64,000 nucleotides of DNA from Laburnicola sp. R22_1 (GCA_014281115.1 JACONQ010000005.1:1922001-1986000), one strand, 5' to 3'. Positions 10,935 to 23,770 are shown, counted from the stretch's first letter. Numbers and translations are program-made. The notes: a model not told the origin generated them from the letters alone.

Positions 10935-13032
10935 CCGTGTTTCATCACCCGACGATCGGCCCCACCTGACGATCGATTTGGCAGGGTCCGTGCGTACAAC
11001 TTTTGAAGCTGTACAACGCAATACAAATTGTATACAGGCCAGATTTTTTGGTGGAGAGCTTTTGAGAGGCATAGGAGACGATCGCGATACTTTATTAGGT
11101 GCGATAACGCTCAGGGAGCCGTAAAGAGCGACCCCGGCGTGTACGCGCTGGCGTAGGCGCCACATCTACAACAGATGAAAAGTTGTACTCTACATCCTCC
11201 TCATCAATTAAAGGAGGCGTAATAACCTTCTCCTTGCCCTTGCGCGTCACCTTGGAGGTGTTTTGGAGTGGGAGAGGAGCTTCTTGGATGCCTTTGGGGC
11301 CTTGCTTTTGGTGCCCGAAGCGCCTGGGTTGACGCCAGGGCCCTGGGCGCGCTCCTCCTCTTGTATAGCCTTTGTACGCCTCTGCTCCTCCTGGATAGCC
11401 TTCCTCTGCTCCTTCTCTTGCTCCTTAGCCTTTGCCTCCTGATCTTTTTGTGCCTGGCGTTGGCGAGCTTCCTTGACCTTTGCGGGGGACCAAAATATTG
11501 CGCCGCCAGCGTAATCTGCAGGTGGTTCAAGCAGTAGAGGCTTTCCTTGCGTAGGGCGCTTCTTCTGGGCTAGCGCTTCTCGTAAACGCGTATTTTCATG
11601 GTTCAGGAGGGTGTTGCGCACTGAAATTGAGTGCATAGTGCGGGAGAGCTGCCGGGACCCCTCAGCGTAAGTATCAGAGACAACCTGGCGCAAGAGTCTC
11701 TCAATTTTACGCCAATCTGAAGCGCTAAGTACAGAAGAGCTGCTGTCGCTTGAGGATGGCCGCTCTAGGTCTATATTATTAAAGCGCTGAAGGATTACTT
11801 GGGGTTGAAAGGCACTACGCCAGTGGCCTTAAAGGCGCTGCAGATCGTGTTTTCTTGAAAGGAGCACTGCCAGGCCCTCTCAAACATAGCGAAGAAGTCG
11901 CGCTTTGTGACTCTTGAGAGGCCCTGGCACTTATCTAAGTACTCAGTAAGTTCAGCGGAGTAGGCAGTGCTGAGAGGCTTGAATAGCGCGACGTCGAGCG
12001 GCTGGAGCGTATGGGTTGAATGAGGTGGATAGATAGCCAGGAGGATCTTATTTTGATCGCAGTAGTCAATAAACTCCATTGTAACATGCGATCCATGGCC
12101 GTCAAGGAGTAGTAGACGATAATCGCGGCGCGCCTTTGCCTTAGTCTCCCTGTCAAACACCTGTTTGACCCATGCTAGGCCTAAATCGTTGTTCGTCCAT
12201 CCACTTGGTGATACCGCAAAGAAAGCTTTGTGTAAGGAATCGTCAAAATCTTGTAACCAGGTGTCTTGTATATTGTTTGACTGCGCTTGATAAATCAAGC
12301 AAGGCGTAAGAGAGCTTCCATCAGCGCAAATACATGCTAGCGTTGTAATCCACTCGCGATTGCCGTCCTGGAGCATTTGTTTAATGCCGCCGCTCTCATA
12401 GCGCTGTCGGGAGAAGACACGCTTCATTTTTGACAGCACCCCAATTAGGAAACCCTTCTCATCCATATTGTACATGTGGCGCTTGTCGACGTTATACTGC
12501 TCAATCTTTTTACGTAGGAGCTCGAAATATAGGGCGTACTTGAAGGCAGAGTCGGCGCGTTTACGTGAGGCGTCTATACCAGAGGTCCAGTGGGAAAGTA
12601 GGTCGACTTTGTGGCGTCGTATAAATCGGTCAACCCAGTTTTTGCCAGCAGGCTTCCCAGCTATTTCTGATGCGAAATTTCGTATCATCTCCTTTGTAGG
12701 GGGTAATCCTCGTTCGCAAAGGCCATTAATATATTGTAGAAGCTCAGTTTCCTGTTGGGTGTTGAGGAGGCGCTGGCTGTCGGCCAGCGCGTCGCGCGTG
12801 CCCTGCACCCTGCGATGCCGGCGCGACAACGTATTGCGATCGCAGCCATATTTTTGAGCGACTTTGGTGTAATTAGGCTTCTCAGAGATGCTCAGCGAGC
12901 TCAAATAGTCAAGAGCAGCACTTAATTCGGCCATATTCGTTGTATAGAGCGTTGCAAAAGGTGCCGAAGTTGGGCTGTTGAGGCGGAAAATCGATCGTCC
13001 GGTGGGGCCGATCGTCAGGTGATGAAACACGG
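10935..13032 (-). mobile_element. Fot1/pogo-type transposon, least damaged copy
   Basis: The TIRs are 10935-10978 and 12989-13032, 44 bp with two mismatches, beginning CCGTGTTTCATCACC. TA flanks both sides (10933-10934, 13033-13034). Length is 2.1 kb with one minus-strand transposase gene. The TIR differs completely from those of the other Fot1-type copies in the window, so this is a separate family. Confidence 0.92.
11095..12934 (-). pseudogene. Pogo/Fot1-family DDE transposase with two frameshifts
   Basis: The start is placed at ATG 12934 (MAELSAALDYLSSL), as in sister copies; the open frame extends further upstream through the TIR but that part is not conserved. HTH and DDE_1 domains are complete, with all three catalytic acids present: NMDEKGF, LLLLDGHGSH and LQPLDVALF. 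No premature stop interrupts this part. A one-base loss in a C run at about 11800 (PFNP then stop) shifts the frame; the continuation carries the coiled-coil C-terminus. A second shift near 11250 separates the last ~50 residues, which end RLPERYRT at 11095. Absence of RIP-type stops suggests a younger copy; the two indels could also be sequencing errors in homopolymer or repetitive runs. Confidence 0.85.
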
Positions 13033-13034
13033 TA

Positions 13035-15603
13035 CAGCAGGTGCACAAGCTAGGCAACCTTTGGCAGGCAGGTAAATTTGTAGATCAGACACCCGATCTG
13101 GAAATATATACGTCAGTGGGCACAGCAGAGAAGGATGGAAGCGCGGCTGTGCGTACATATGCAAACAGCAAGCGTACGTGCTGGGTAATGCCAAGCCGGT
13201 AGGTCTCTAGAGCCCCAACTGGTCACTGGACGAGAACGAGCCGCGCGCTGGGCTTGACCACGTTTGGGGGCCGAAAAGCGCTATAATGGCGGCGCCTCTG
13301 CATCGCATCATGAACACAGCAACAAGCTTCAAATCATACAGCAGCCGAGAAATACAGGAGCCTTTATTCCGGTAAATTCGAAAAATGTGGTTAACTGAAG
13401 AGAAGCATAGTGTAGCTTAGAAGAAGTAGTAAAGATCTGGTACATGGTTCCTTGTGCGACAATAGAACCGGATTTTAAGACATACTCGGCATGGTAACCG
13501 AGTGCTGAGAAAAACGTCATTGTACTGCAAGCTTGGCGTTGTTGTAAGATGATATAATGATGTGTTGGCTGAATGGCGCAGTGCGGCAGTAGATGCATAC
13601 ACGGTGCACCAGCACCTCCGACACAAAGTATGCGAGTCGAGACCGCTTTCTACCTGCGCTACATGGAGCGAGCACGTCATACGATAGTAACGATACTATG
13701 CGCGCTAGAAGCCGAGGATGATAGTGCGCACTGCGGACCTAGAGACGAGTTGCTCTGACGCTCTTCGATGAGGACAGGATAAAGATTGTGCGTCTTCGTT
13801 ACGTTACGTATCCTAGACGGCTTGATGCTTGATGTAGCTAATGTTCTAATATCATAGTATGCGAAGTAGAGTGAAATCGAATAGGCATCGTACCCACAGC
13901 GAACAGAGCTTTGGCTCTGGTTCCATTAGTATTACCGCTGATAAACCTGTGGAAACCGAGTTTGGCAATTTGCGCGAAGTTGGAGAGAACACCCGGAATA
14001 GTAATCAGCCAAGAAGATGAAGAAGAAGGTCCCATGCGAACCACATGTACGGCATGCTGATATGGCTTCGGGTACATATCATTTGTAGCATTTTCCGAGA
14101 AGGCAGACTCTGCTTTGTCCATTCGGGGGAGAGAGAGAGTTAGGAGAGCTAAACGCCACACGCTAAAGAGAGCGTGCGGGCTTCTAGGCGGCCTCCTGCC
14201 CAATCCGTACTATCGGGCAGCGCGCGGGCTAACCAGGCAACTCGTGACATGTCCCGTACCGCGCAACAAAAGTCTGCCTTCCAAGAGAGGTGGAAATTAT
14301 GTTTGTTGGATAATATTCCTGCGAGGCAAATAGAGGCGGAAGAAGAAATGGTGCAGGCGCTCGTAGTAGCGTTCGGAGTCCGACGCGTCGCTGATTAGGA
14401 CATGGTGGTGTTAGATGTGACCGAATCCGTGAAAGACCTCTGGTCTAATTTCGAATGGTATACACTCGAGGTACAATCCTTGACTAGAGCTCTTGTAGCT
14501 CTCCGTAGAGGGTCCAAGGGTCTGAGGAGATTGATCAAGGTTTGGGGCAAGATCCAGTGCCATCGCAGAGACAGCATCGTATATGTGGAAGACAGGGGAG
14601 GCAGAGCCGACTGTCCAGTGTCGTCCCGGTGCTGCCAAAAGAACAGTGCTCGGTCCAAGGGCGGCGGCTCGTGCGAGCACGAGGGAGCGGGCACCATGGG
14701 TGCGCAGCGCGGCCCCTCTTCCTCTCATCCGCTCCCACGGCGTCGGCCCAGCAATCACAGTTGCTAGCAGTGGGGAGGAGTGATTTGCTGGAGTGCAGAG
14801 TTGTTGTGTGAGGTGCCTGCGATGGGGTGGGTACGATTGGAGGGACTGTGGCAGCGTAGTCGCTTGCGGCTGATCATGCCATGATGAGGCGGCGGGTATT
14901 CAGCAGAAATCTCGACTGCTCAAGGCCCATATATCGCATTTATCGCCGCGCTGCCTCATCACGTTGGCCTCCAAATCACATGGCGCAGCAGCGTGGTCGG
15001 CGGTGTGGCCGGAAGCGCCGCCACCCGCCTACCCCAGCATCCCGCGTGCCATTGGCCCGCGCTTTCCGAAGGCGCCCTCCGCAGCCGGCCAGTAGGACGA
15101 TGCATCAACAACTTGGTAACAACCTGGATGCTTTGTGGTGCTCTAGGCGGCCAGAAGCCGTCCTGGAGCCCCACCGTCTACGGCCGCTTGCAATGCGTCC
15201 CTGAGTTTGCCACGCCGAAGTCACGCTCGCCCGCGTTGAGAGGCGCACGGTACCGACACCCCATGCCAACCAGTGCCGGCCGCTGTCTACCGCGTACTAC
15301 GAGGTAGCGTCCTTGCCAGTGCCCACTTCGCGCATTGTGGACATCGGTCTGGCTCAGGGCGAGCTGAGCAGTGCACTGTGCCGTCCGTAGGGACCGTATA
15401 TCAAGGCTGCGTGTCCTGTGCTTTGGGAAGGTGGTGATGCTTCCACGTCCGAGTCTGGCTATTGCCTTTGTCCCACGTACACAAAACACCTGAACAACGA
15501 ACGTCAACGTGTCGTCAACGTGTTTGCGTCGAGACTTCGTCGTCATCCAGCTTAGCATTGCCGGAGTGCCCTTCGGTGCTCCGTCAACCGCGTCCAATCC
15601 ACC
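13035..15603. other. 2.6-kb gene-free stretch
   Basis: Several overlapping ORFs of 60-120 codons occur on both strands (notably 14.4-14.8 kb) but none shows domain-like sequence or splice-supported continuation. No TIR pair or RNA gene was recognised. It contains the presumed promoter of the rhodopsin-domain gene at its right end. Confidence 0.5.
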
Positions 15604-16950
15604 ATGAGATTCCCTCCACCAGAAGTCCTTGAGCACTGGCCGAAGCCAAACTATGTCGACCCCATTACCCGAGGACCTGGACTCATGATCGTCGAACTGA
15701 CATTGGTCCCCATCGCTCTGATATGCGTCATCTTGCGGCTCTGGATACGGATCGGATGGCTTCACAAGAGCTGGTGGGATGACCATCTGATGGTTGCTGC
15801 CATGGTAGGTGCGACGTGTCAGTCATCATGGCGAGTCCTGACTGGTTCCAGATATTCTCATGTTTGACCACGGCCTTGGTCATCATGGCAGTCCAGTTGT
15901 ATGGGTGGAACATCCACGTCTGGGATGCAACCATACCACTGCTTCAGAATGGTCGAAAGGTTTACCATCCCTGTTCGCTGTTATGATATCGTGCAATCTA
16001 ACAGTGTGCAGGCGTCCATGGCTGGTCAAACCCTCTTCGTGCTGGCGTCCAGTTTCGTCAAGATGTCCATCCTTGTGTCGTACTTCCGAATCGCGCCCTG
16101 CAAATCCACGTTCCGCAAATTGGTGTGGGTTACCTTGGGCATAGTTATTGCAGCCTTTGCTACCTTTCTCATTGCCCTATGGTTGCAATGCATGTAAGTG
16201 CCACTCAGCATCCCGTGCCAAGTCAAAGGTATCCGTACCTGCGGCGTGTGGATGACTCATCCTGGGACAACACACATTATACCGAGACTTTTGATGGGGT
16301 TCTGCTTTGTCGACCCTGCTAACAGTGGTAGCCCCATCTCCAGCTACTGGAACCTGCTCGCTGGAGACAGCGACTGCATCCCGGAAGGCCCGCCTCTCGT
16401 TGTCCAAACCGTTGTCAACGTTGTAACCGACTTCATGATCTACGCCCTCCCAATCCCCACTCTCTTCAACCTGTCTCTTCCCGTTGTACAGCGCATCGGT
16501 CTGGTGATCCTCTTTTCCGTGGGTGGCGTCATCGTCGTAGCGGGTAGCTTCCGTGCTTACTGGGTACACTACGTCCTGTTCAGGACATACGATGCGACGT
16601 GGTACGGATACGAGATCTGGTTATGGACGGCCATCGAGACGAATGTGGGGGTGATCTGTGGATGCATTCCAGCCCTGAAGCCGTTGCTCTTCCCTGCAAG
16701 GGCGCGGATGAACGGCAGCAAATACGCCAACGGATCGGATCTCAGTCGCAGGAAGGAAAAATCGACGCCTGTTCTCAACCAGGAGGTGGAGATGGATACC
16801 CGGAAGCTGACCGAAAGCAATTCGCGGCCGGGGACTGGACGTGGACCTGCCCATGTGCACGTTCAGCATGGCATGCGGCCGACGAGCAGCGCTACGGACG
16901 GGAGCCGGTTGGAGCCCGATATAGAGCAACAGAAGACGTACATGTACTAA
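15604..16950 (+). CDS. Fungal rhodopsin-domain (PTH11-like) seven-transmembrane protein
   Basis: Integral membrane protein of the fungal rhodopsin/CFEM-less PTH11-like family, proposed receptors or accessory membrane proteins. Exons 15604-15804, 15852-15959, 16012-16193 and 16326-16950 join in phase to 371 residues. Hydrophobic segments are visible at [88 protein letters not shown] and [20 protein letters not shown]. The family's diagnostic features are present: WxDD (SWWDDHLM) after helix 1-2, the aromatic-Lys-hydrophobic helix with YFRI, and [22 protein letters not shown] in the last helix. The C-terminal tail is hydrophilic and cytoplasmic. The third intron (132 bp) is longer than usual. 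Substrate or ligand is unknown. Confidence 0.85.
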
Positions 16951-18532
16951 AACTTCCTTCTCTTCACTTTCTTTTCTCTCTCTCTTATGCTAATTCGCGC
17001 CTGCGTTGCGCTGAGCGTAGATGGTACATTCATGACTGGATCATTCCTGGGTACCACATCTCCTCTGCTTGTCTGTCAAAAGTCAGTCACCCTGGGCGGT
17101 CACTTCGGTGGGTTCTTTCTGGTTTCACGGGTCTCGGGCGCGCTATATCCCTCTCATACGAACGTTTGCGAAGGTGTTTGGGGCAGTAATAAGATCATGT
17201 CGACTCGATATTTTCGCTCATGTGTGTGTGTGTGGTTCCTTCCTAATGCACAGACCACAGACGCAGCTTCCTCCCCACGATGCAGCACGTCATCATGCTC
17301 GAGATGGGAAGGCACGGCCCAGCGACAGTGAGTGGCACTCCCAGACCTCCATTGCTTTTCTGCCCCCTTCGCATACCAAGGTCGGCGACAACCTCACGCG
17401 AAACAGACACACATCACCAAGACGAGTTATGCGCCATCGGATCACTATCTGATCGATTTTAGCAGTCAGATGCCGCGCTCGAGCGCCACGACGGCCAGCC
17501 TCCAGTTTCAACTACCAACAACTCGCCTTCATCCGGATTCTGGCCATGATGTCATTGCTCATCAAGTTGTCTTCCGATCCCGTCTCTTCGCCAAAGCGCT
17601 TTGGTGGCCTCATTCGCACCGCCACTACTGACATTGCCGAGCTTGGTGAGTTGGCATCTGGCTGCGCTGGCCGGCGGCGCCTCGGTGGCTCAATGCTCGG
17701 TCGAGTTGGCGGTGCTGGAGCGCGCGGGAACGTCGAGATCAAGGCACCATGAAGCTCTTCGCTTCTACCTCTCTAACCGACGAGCGTATCATGCGGCGCA
17801 CGGCAGTCTTGAGTCGCAGCAACCAGCCGGCGGGCATGAGACGAATTTGAAGGTTCAGGAACAACCCGAGTTCTTGGTGCGCGTGGAACCCCAAGCATAC
17901 GCTGGGTTCCAGGGCTGAGCGTGGCGCACCTCGGCACCACGCAACCGGCGCATGCACCTCTATGCATGGACAACGCTCCTTCATGCACCATGACATCGTC
18001 TGTACAGCTGTACACCGCGTGTTTATCGATTCGCTCGAGGTTTCCGGTTACCATGTCTTGTGGCACACGTTTTGTTGTCGGTCGAAAAAACCAATTGCTC
18101 GGACAATGATCAGGCGAGAAAAGAAGAATTGTGCAAATTGTGCATTGGTTTCCCTGGATACGGCTATGGCCAGGGGCATTGTTGTTTCAAATTACTTCTA
18201 ATGCTTTTGCAGCAGCTCTCGGGCCATCGAACGTCATAATCGAGGCCTAAACTTTTGTGCACGAGCAGCCGCTGTTCCGTGTTTCCCAGACTGTCCCTTT
18301 TCCGCCCAGTCGCTGTCCAGATAAGGCTGTAAATCCGCGAAATGGCGTCAGAACGGGAATGGGCCTGCCAGCTAGCGCTTCTTAATCGAACCATTGCCAA
18401 CGCACCGCGCAGCAGAAGGCCAATTCCCAATGAAAGGATCGAGATGCAGGGTCGTGGACCATGCATGCAGCCAGTGTATAAGCTCGAGGTACATCGCTGC
18501 GTCACATCTGCTCCCCACTGAACCCTTTCAAG
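16951..18532. other. 1.6-kb gene-free stretch
   Basis: Overlapping short ORFs on both strands between 17.0 and 18.0 kb lack recognisable domains. There is a short TG microsatellite at about 17220. No transposon ends were found. The right part is the presumed promoter of the FAD oxidoreductase gene. Confidence 0.5.
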
Positions 18533-20129
18533 ATGAGATACTCTATCAAGTGCTCTCTTGTACTATCCATACTCACATATTTCTCGCTAGACGCGTCAGC
18601 ATGGCCAACGAGGTCGCCAAAACCACCAGTGTGCATCATTGGGGCGGGACCGGCAGGATTAACAGCGGCCGCGAAACTTGAGGCGAAAGGCATTGAATCT
18701 GTAGTATTTGAGAAGCAAGCTGCCATTGGTGGAAAATGCCAATCATACTACAACGAAGAGTGAGTGCTACACCATGTGGAGTGGAAGCGTTCAGGACGCA
18801 GCTAACCACTCTCCCAGAGGAATCTTCTACCCACTTGGCGCCGCCTTCTTCTCCAATGCCACCTACACCGAGACCGTAAAGGTCATTGACGAATCCGGTG
18901 TTTCTATCGAAGAATTCGCGCTTGCAGGCGCAAGAGAACAGTTCCGCTTCAACATTACGACAGGCGTTACTGAGCCTTATCCGGCACTTTCAATACGAGC
19001 TGCGCAGCTCCTTTCTGCGGAGATACAACGATATGTTGGGCTGTGGAGGCGAGACTTTGCACCTATCAGTACTACAAGTTACAAGGTGCGGATAGAATGA
19101 TGATATACTGCGCTGGAAGCTAACATCGGAATAGAAAGGCGTCCCCAAGGAGCTAACTGTTTCGGGCCAGCAATGGCTCAGAACCAACAACTTCACTGTT
19201 CTGCCTGACTTGCTAGTCAACCCTCTGGCTCTTTATGGATATGGAGATATAAGAGTTGTCCCGGCAGTAAGTCAATCAAAAGATCAGATCTTTGTGCACC
19301 CGCTCATCTTCTTTAGCTGTACATTTTACAATACTTCACGCCTGATATACTTACCGCGTTTGTTGGACAACACAACGTTTACTACACCGATTTCCACAAG
19401 ATCTGGGTGGAGTGGGTGAAAAAGAAGGCATGCAAAGCGAAGATTAACCTCTCGCACGAAGTTCGTTGCATTGATCGCTCCGGCAAAAATCCCGTCGTGA
19501 AGTACACCGCACCCAAGCCGCAAGGCCACTTCTATCAATGGGGCAAGCAAGAGTGCGATTCGCTGATTTTCGCCTTCCCTCCAACCATTGGAAATTTGGA
19601 AAGAGCTGGACTGGATTTGACCGAAGAAGAACATGAGATGTTCTCGGGGGTGGACATTCACAACTACTACTCGTCTACGTTCGAATTCGAGCTTCCTTTC
19701 GGCGTATCATACATTGCGAACAGCTCCAACTCTAGCGTGCCGCCGCCCAACATCGGAGCGCCTGTTGCAGTACTTACTCTCAGCGACCAGGCCAACATTT
19801 CCACAGCTTGGTCTTGGGGTCCAGATGATGAGTACCAGTCGGAATCTTCGGCTCGCAATCTTCTACAGACAACGTTGGCAAAAATCAACAGGGATCCCAG
19901 AGACATAACCGCCCAAGCTGAGCCTCTGGCCTCAGACGACATTCGCGCGTTCAGAAAGTGGGACTACTTCCCACACTTCGGCAGCGAATCACTCAAGAAC
20001 GGCGCCTACGCGAAACTCAATCGCATCCAGGGGCGCAACAAAAGCTTCTGGGCCAGCGGCCTCAACGGTATGGAGATTGTCGAGTGGGCCATTCGAGCCG
20101 GTCAAGACGTTGTCGACACGTACTACTAG
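18533..20129 (+). CDS. Secreted FAD-dependent oxidoreductase (amine-oxidase / beta-cyclopiazonate dehydrogenase-like)
   Basis: Flavoenzyme with an N-terminal signal peptide (MRYSIKCSLVLSILTYFSLDASA) followed by the Rossmann FAD-binding motif IGAGPAGLTAA and the downstream Glu and GGK region (VVFEKQAAIGGKCQSYY). Exons 18533-18759, 18818-19085, 19135-19266 and 19317-20129 join in phase to 479 residues. The C-terminal segment SFWASGLNGMEIVEWAIRAGQDVVD matches the second FAD-contact region of the amine-oxidase fold. Several Asn-x-Ser/Thr sites fit secretion. Related fungal proteins are commonly annotated as beta-cyclopiazonate dehydrogenase; the substrate here is not deducible, and no prenyltransferase or PKS-NRPS gene is nearby in the window. 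Confidence 0.8.
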
Positions 20130-21237
20130 CGCCTGTTCACTTTCGTCACACACAAAAGGTGGGATGCATTGGAGCGGTTTACCTGTTTGCATTGTTTGCG
20201 AGTACCCTGGCCAAAGAAAAGAGGAGGGTCCCAAAAAAGGAAGGGTTGGATGCCCATGTTACGAGCTTTCCTGATTTTTCGGCGCGCTAATGAACGTTTC
20301 TGTATAGATAGATGATACCTGTTGATGTTTTGCGCCTTCGGTGGGCGTAGCGTTTTGTCATGATCAACGTCCTTACGTCTGTAGTATAGTTTGGCTGACT
20401 GGGTTTGGGATGGATATTTGGATATCTGCGGCGATTATCACGATGGTGGATCTGGGTTTTTTAATGATAATGGGTTGGGCTTTGTAGGATGGTGTAGATA
20501 GCTGGTTGGGAACTTGTCGATATTGATTGTTTTGAGCACCGTTGCCGTGTGTGGTTGTTGCGTGGTTTTGAGATTTTGCTACCTTTTTTTGAGGCGGTGG
20601 CGATGGGATGGAGGGGATGAGAACGCTAGGGAGTTGTTAGTTGTGTGCTTTTCTGGGTTGTTAATCTATTTGGTCGGTGGTGCATGGATGTCTGGATAGT
20701 GTGGCTCATGGAAGACCCTTTGATGGGCGGGCGCCAGGCGGGTCGGATCGGGCGTGGGCTGGCCGCTGTGAGTGATGCGCTGGCTGGCTGGCGGCGGCGG
20801 CGTTGGTGGGCGGATGGTGCAGGGCAGGGCAGGGCGGCACGGTACACCTTATGAGGGCGAGCTTCTGAGGGGTGTCAGGCGAATGAATGAATGAATACAT
20901 TGACTGTTACTGTTGACCTTGGGTTCACAGCCACAGCGATAGACTACATGCGTCTGGCGTTCATTCGTCTGCCGTCGCGTCGCCGTAGTTATGCCACGGC
21001 TGCGCCACGGCTAGCGGGTCTTTGTGCGGTGCGTGAGGGTTGATCTTGTACCAGTACAGTAGCGTCGTGCCCTGCGTAGACGGGTGTTGGGCTGGTTCGT
21101 ATCTAGTATGGACTATTGGTAGCAGTGGCAGTGGGAGTGGAGGGCGAGGAGTGGCTGGCGTAGGAGACACTGTAGGTATACCTTACTAGTTTTAACAAAG
21201 GGTAATAGCAGTGTCTATATTGTAATTGTATGTGAAG
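20130..21237. other. 1.1-kb gene-free stretch
   Basis: Low-information sequence with G/T-rich runs and a short GAAT microsatellite at about 20882. No ORF with support. It serves as 3' flank of the FAD oxidoreductase gene. Confidence 0.5.
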
Positions 21238-21291
21238 ACGAAGATTTCGCGCACGTTCAGTGAACGGTATAACGCTGTGAGAGAAGGCTGT
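21238..21291 (+). repeat. Copy C of the dispersed ~53-bp motif
   Basis: Core GATTTCGCGCACGTTCAGTG then AACGGTATAACGCTGT and GAGAAGGCTGT. This is the most diverged of the three copies. Like copy B it lies a few hundred bases left of a Fot1-type element, here about 350 bp. Confidence 0.55.
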
Positions 21292-21643
21292 CATTGTCAA
21301 TCGCATGGAAAAGACGAGGTCTGGGCGTGGTTTGTGTAGGTGCTAGTTAGGTAGTGTTGAAGCGTTTGCTGAGTATGTGATCTGGGAAGGAGGCTGTTTT
21401 GTGGGGGCATGGGGAGTAGATAGATGGTTAGGAGCGCTGGCGCTATGGTGCAAGAAGTAAGAACTGGGTTGTTAGGTGGGGAGAGTAGATGTGTTGGGCG
21501 CATTATTGTATAGAAGGGGGGATGGGATGGGAGTGTGTGTTTGTTGTGGGATTTGGGGATAGGTAGGGTTGGTGCGAGAAAGAGTAGGGTTGGTGGGACT
21601 CCGGAGGAAGAGTGAGAGTCCACTGTGGTCGACGGTTACGTTA

Positions 21644-23768
21644 CCGTGCCTTGGCAGTCGGTGCGCCGCGTCACCAAAACGCGCCACCCTAGCATGAGCG
21701 CGCCGCCCAACATGAGGCTGTAGAGCTCTATACAAAAGCTTTTATCGCGAGATTTTTTGGGGTTGAGGTCTCCTACGTCTGTAGATGATTGCTAGCTACT
21801 CAGATTATAGATATCTACTTGGTGTTCTGATGATTCGGCCTCTGCGCGATGAGGGCGTTGGTGGAGCAGATGCAGCTTCATCAATGCGCACAGGTGCTGG
21901 CGCAGGCTTCTTCTTCTTAATAAGCCTAGTAGTAGACTTAGAAGCCTTTGTATTGCCCTTTCTGGCTAATTTGAGACGTCTCTGAAGTTGTTGTTGCGCC
22001 GTACGAGCCTGTTGACGGAGGCGTCGCTCAGTAGCCTGATCAGCCTTCTCCTTGGCGCGCGCATCTTGAGCTGCTGCCCGCGCAACACGCTTCTCCTGTA
22101 GTAGACGAGCTTTAAGCTGCCTATTAGCTATCTGGATCTCTCTTTGCTGACTTTTTTGGAGTTCTAATTGTTGTTTTTCAGCCTCTTGTTGGCTGAGAGA
22201 GTCGCGCGCCCTCTGTACGCAGGCAGGTGACCAGAAAACAGCTCCTCCATGCCACTCATCTGGTTGCTTAAGAGGCAGAGTCCTGCCCTTTATTTGACGC
22301 CGTTTATGGTTTTTGAGAGTCTCTCGTAGGCCTTAATTTTCATGCTCTAGGAGCTGCTTTTGTACAGAGATTGAGTGTACAGTGCGACTCAGCTTCTTGG
22401 CCTCATTAGTGCCCCCTATATCAACAACAACCTTCAAAAGCCGATCAATTTTGCGCCAATCTGACGCGCTAAGTACTGACGTAGAGCTCTCGCGCGATCT
22501 CTGCTCTGGAGACTCATCTCTGTCAAATCGACTGAGGATAGGCGTAGGATCTGGCGGCCAGATACTTGTACACTCAAAAGCTTTGGTGATCAATTGCGGC
22601 GTAACTGATGTCGTCCAGGCCCTCCAGAATAGCGTAAAGAAGTCTCTTTTGGCGATTGTTAATAGCCCCTGACTCCTATATAGATATGCGGAGAGCTCAT
22701 CAGAGTAGGCAGCAGAGAGAGACTTGAACACGCAGACGTCTAGAGGCTGCAGCGTATAGGTAGCATGAGGGGGAAATATCGCAAGGAGGATCTTGTTCTG
22801 ATCACAGTAGTTAATAAAATCCATAGTAACGTGAGATCCATGCCCATCAAGGACTAGGAGTCGCCATTGCCGTCGAGCCTTCTCCTTTGTACAACGATCA
22901 AACACCTGTTTGAGCCATTAAAGGCCTATATCGTTGTTTAACCATCCAGAGGTTGATGAGGTGATAAAGACTCTATAAGAGTTGACGTTGATTTCCTCAA
23001 CCCAGCTTGATTGTAGAGTCTCAGCGTCAGATCGATAGATCAGTGATGGATCAACAGTAGATCCATCAGCGCATATACATGCGATGAGCGAGATCCACTC
23101 ACGGCTGCCGTCCTGGATAGATTGCCTCACTTGGCGACTCTCATATAGAGGCCTATCGAAGATCCTCTTTGACCTGCCCGTGATACCAAGTAGGAAGCCT
23201 TTTTCGTCCATATTGTACGTATGCTGAGGCTCTACGCCATACTTCGTAATTTTCTCGTGTAGAAGCTCAAAGTAGAGCCTATATTTTGCCCCTGAATCAG
23301 CGTTGTGGCGATTGCTATCGATTCCAGTTGTCCATCTTAATATCAAGTCTTCGCCGTTGCGCCTGACAAAGCGATCAACCCATAACATGCTGACGTCCTT
23401 TTTGGCAATAGATATCGTGAAGTTTTGTATCATTTGACGTGTAGGAGGAAGACCACGCTCAGTAAGGCGTCTTATATACCGTAGGAGCTCCTTTTCTTGT
23501 TGTTGGCTGAGATTTCGTTGGTTTCTGCGAGGATCTTGCTGCGCGTATGTAGCGCGTCGGTGCCGGCGCGTCAAAGTAGATCGTACAACACCAAACTTTT
23601 TCGCAATTTCTCTATACGAAAAAGTTTCTCCTGGTCTCCGCGATTCGATTGCTGCTATCGCGGCCTCGATTGGGTCCATATTGGTGGAGATGCCGCGCGT
23701 TGAAGTTGGGGTGTTGCATGGGGGGTGGCGCGTTTTGGTGACGCGGCGCACCGACTGCCAAGGCACGG
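21644..23768 (-). mobile_element. Fot1/pogo-type transposon with perfect 46-bp TIRs
   Basis: The TIRs 21644-21689 and 23723-23768 are exact reverse complements over 46 bp, beginning CCGTGCCTTGGCAGTCGGTG. TA flanks both sides (21642-21643, 23769-23770). The total is 2,125 bp with one minus-strand transposase. The perfect TIR match contrasts with the nonsense mutations inside. Confidence 0.93.
21805..23679 (-). pseudogene. Pogo/Fot1-family DDE transposase with two in-frame stops
   Basis: Starts at ATG 23679 (MDPIEAAIAAIE) and stays in one frame to the stop at 21805 (ending RIIRTPSRYL). It is interrupted by TAA at 22920-22918 (just before WLKQVFDR) and TAA at 22335-22333 (after LLEHEN). HTH domain, DDE_1 domain and coiled-coil tail are otherwise complete. 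Catalytic acids are visible in NMDEKGF, LLVLDGHGSH and LQPLDVCVF. Sister copies have Ala at both stop columns, so the ancestral codon may have been CAA only if this family differs there. Confidence 0.88.
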
Positions 23769-23770
23769 TA

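Noticed and set aside
14402..14811. Cluster of overlapping ORFs of 67-121 codons on both strands
   Set aside because: No domain, no codon-like bias, no splice-supported extension; consistent with stop-poor GC-rich DNA.
17069..18066. Several 85-127 codon ORFs on both strands
   Set aside because: Mutually overlapping in all frames and without any recognisable motif.
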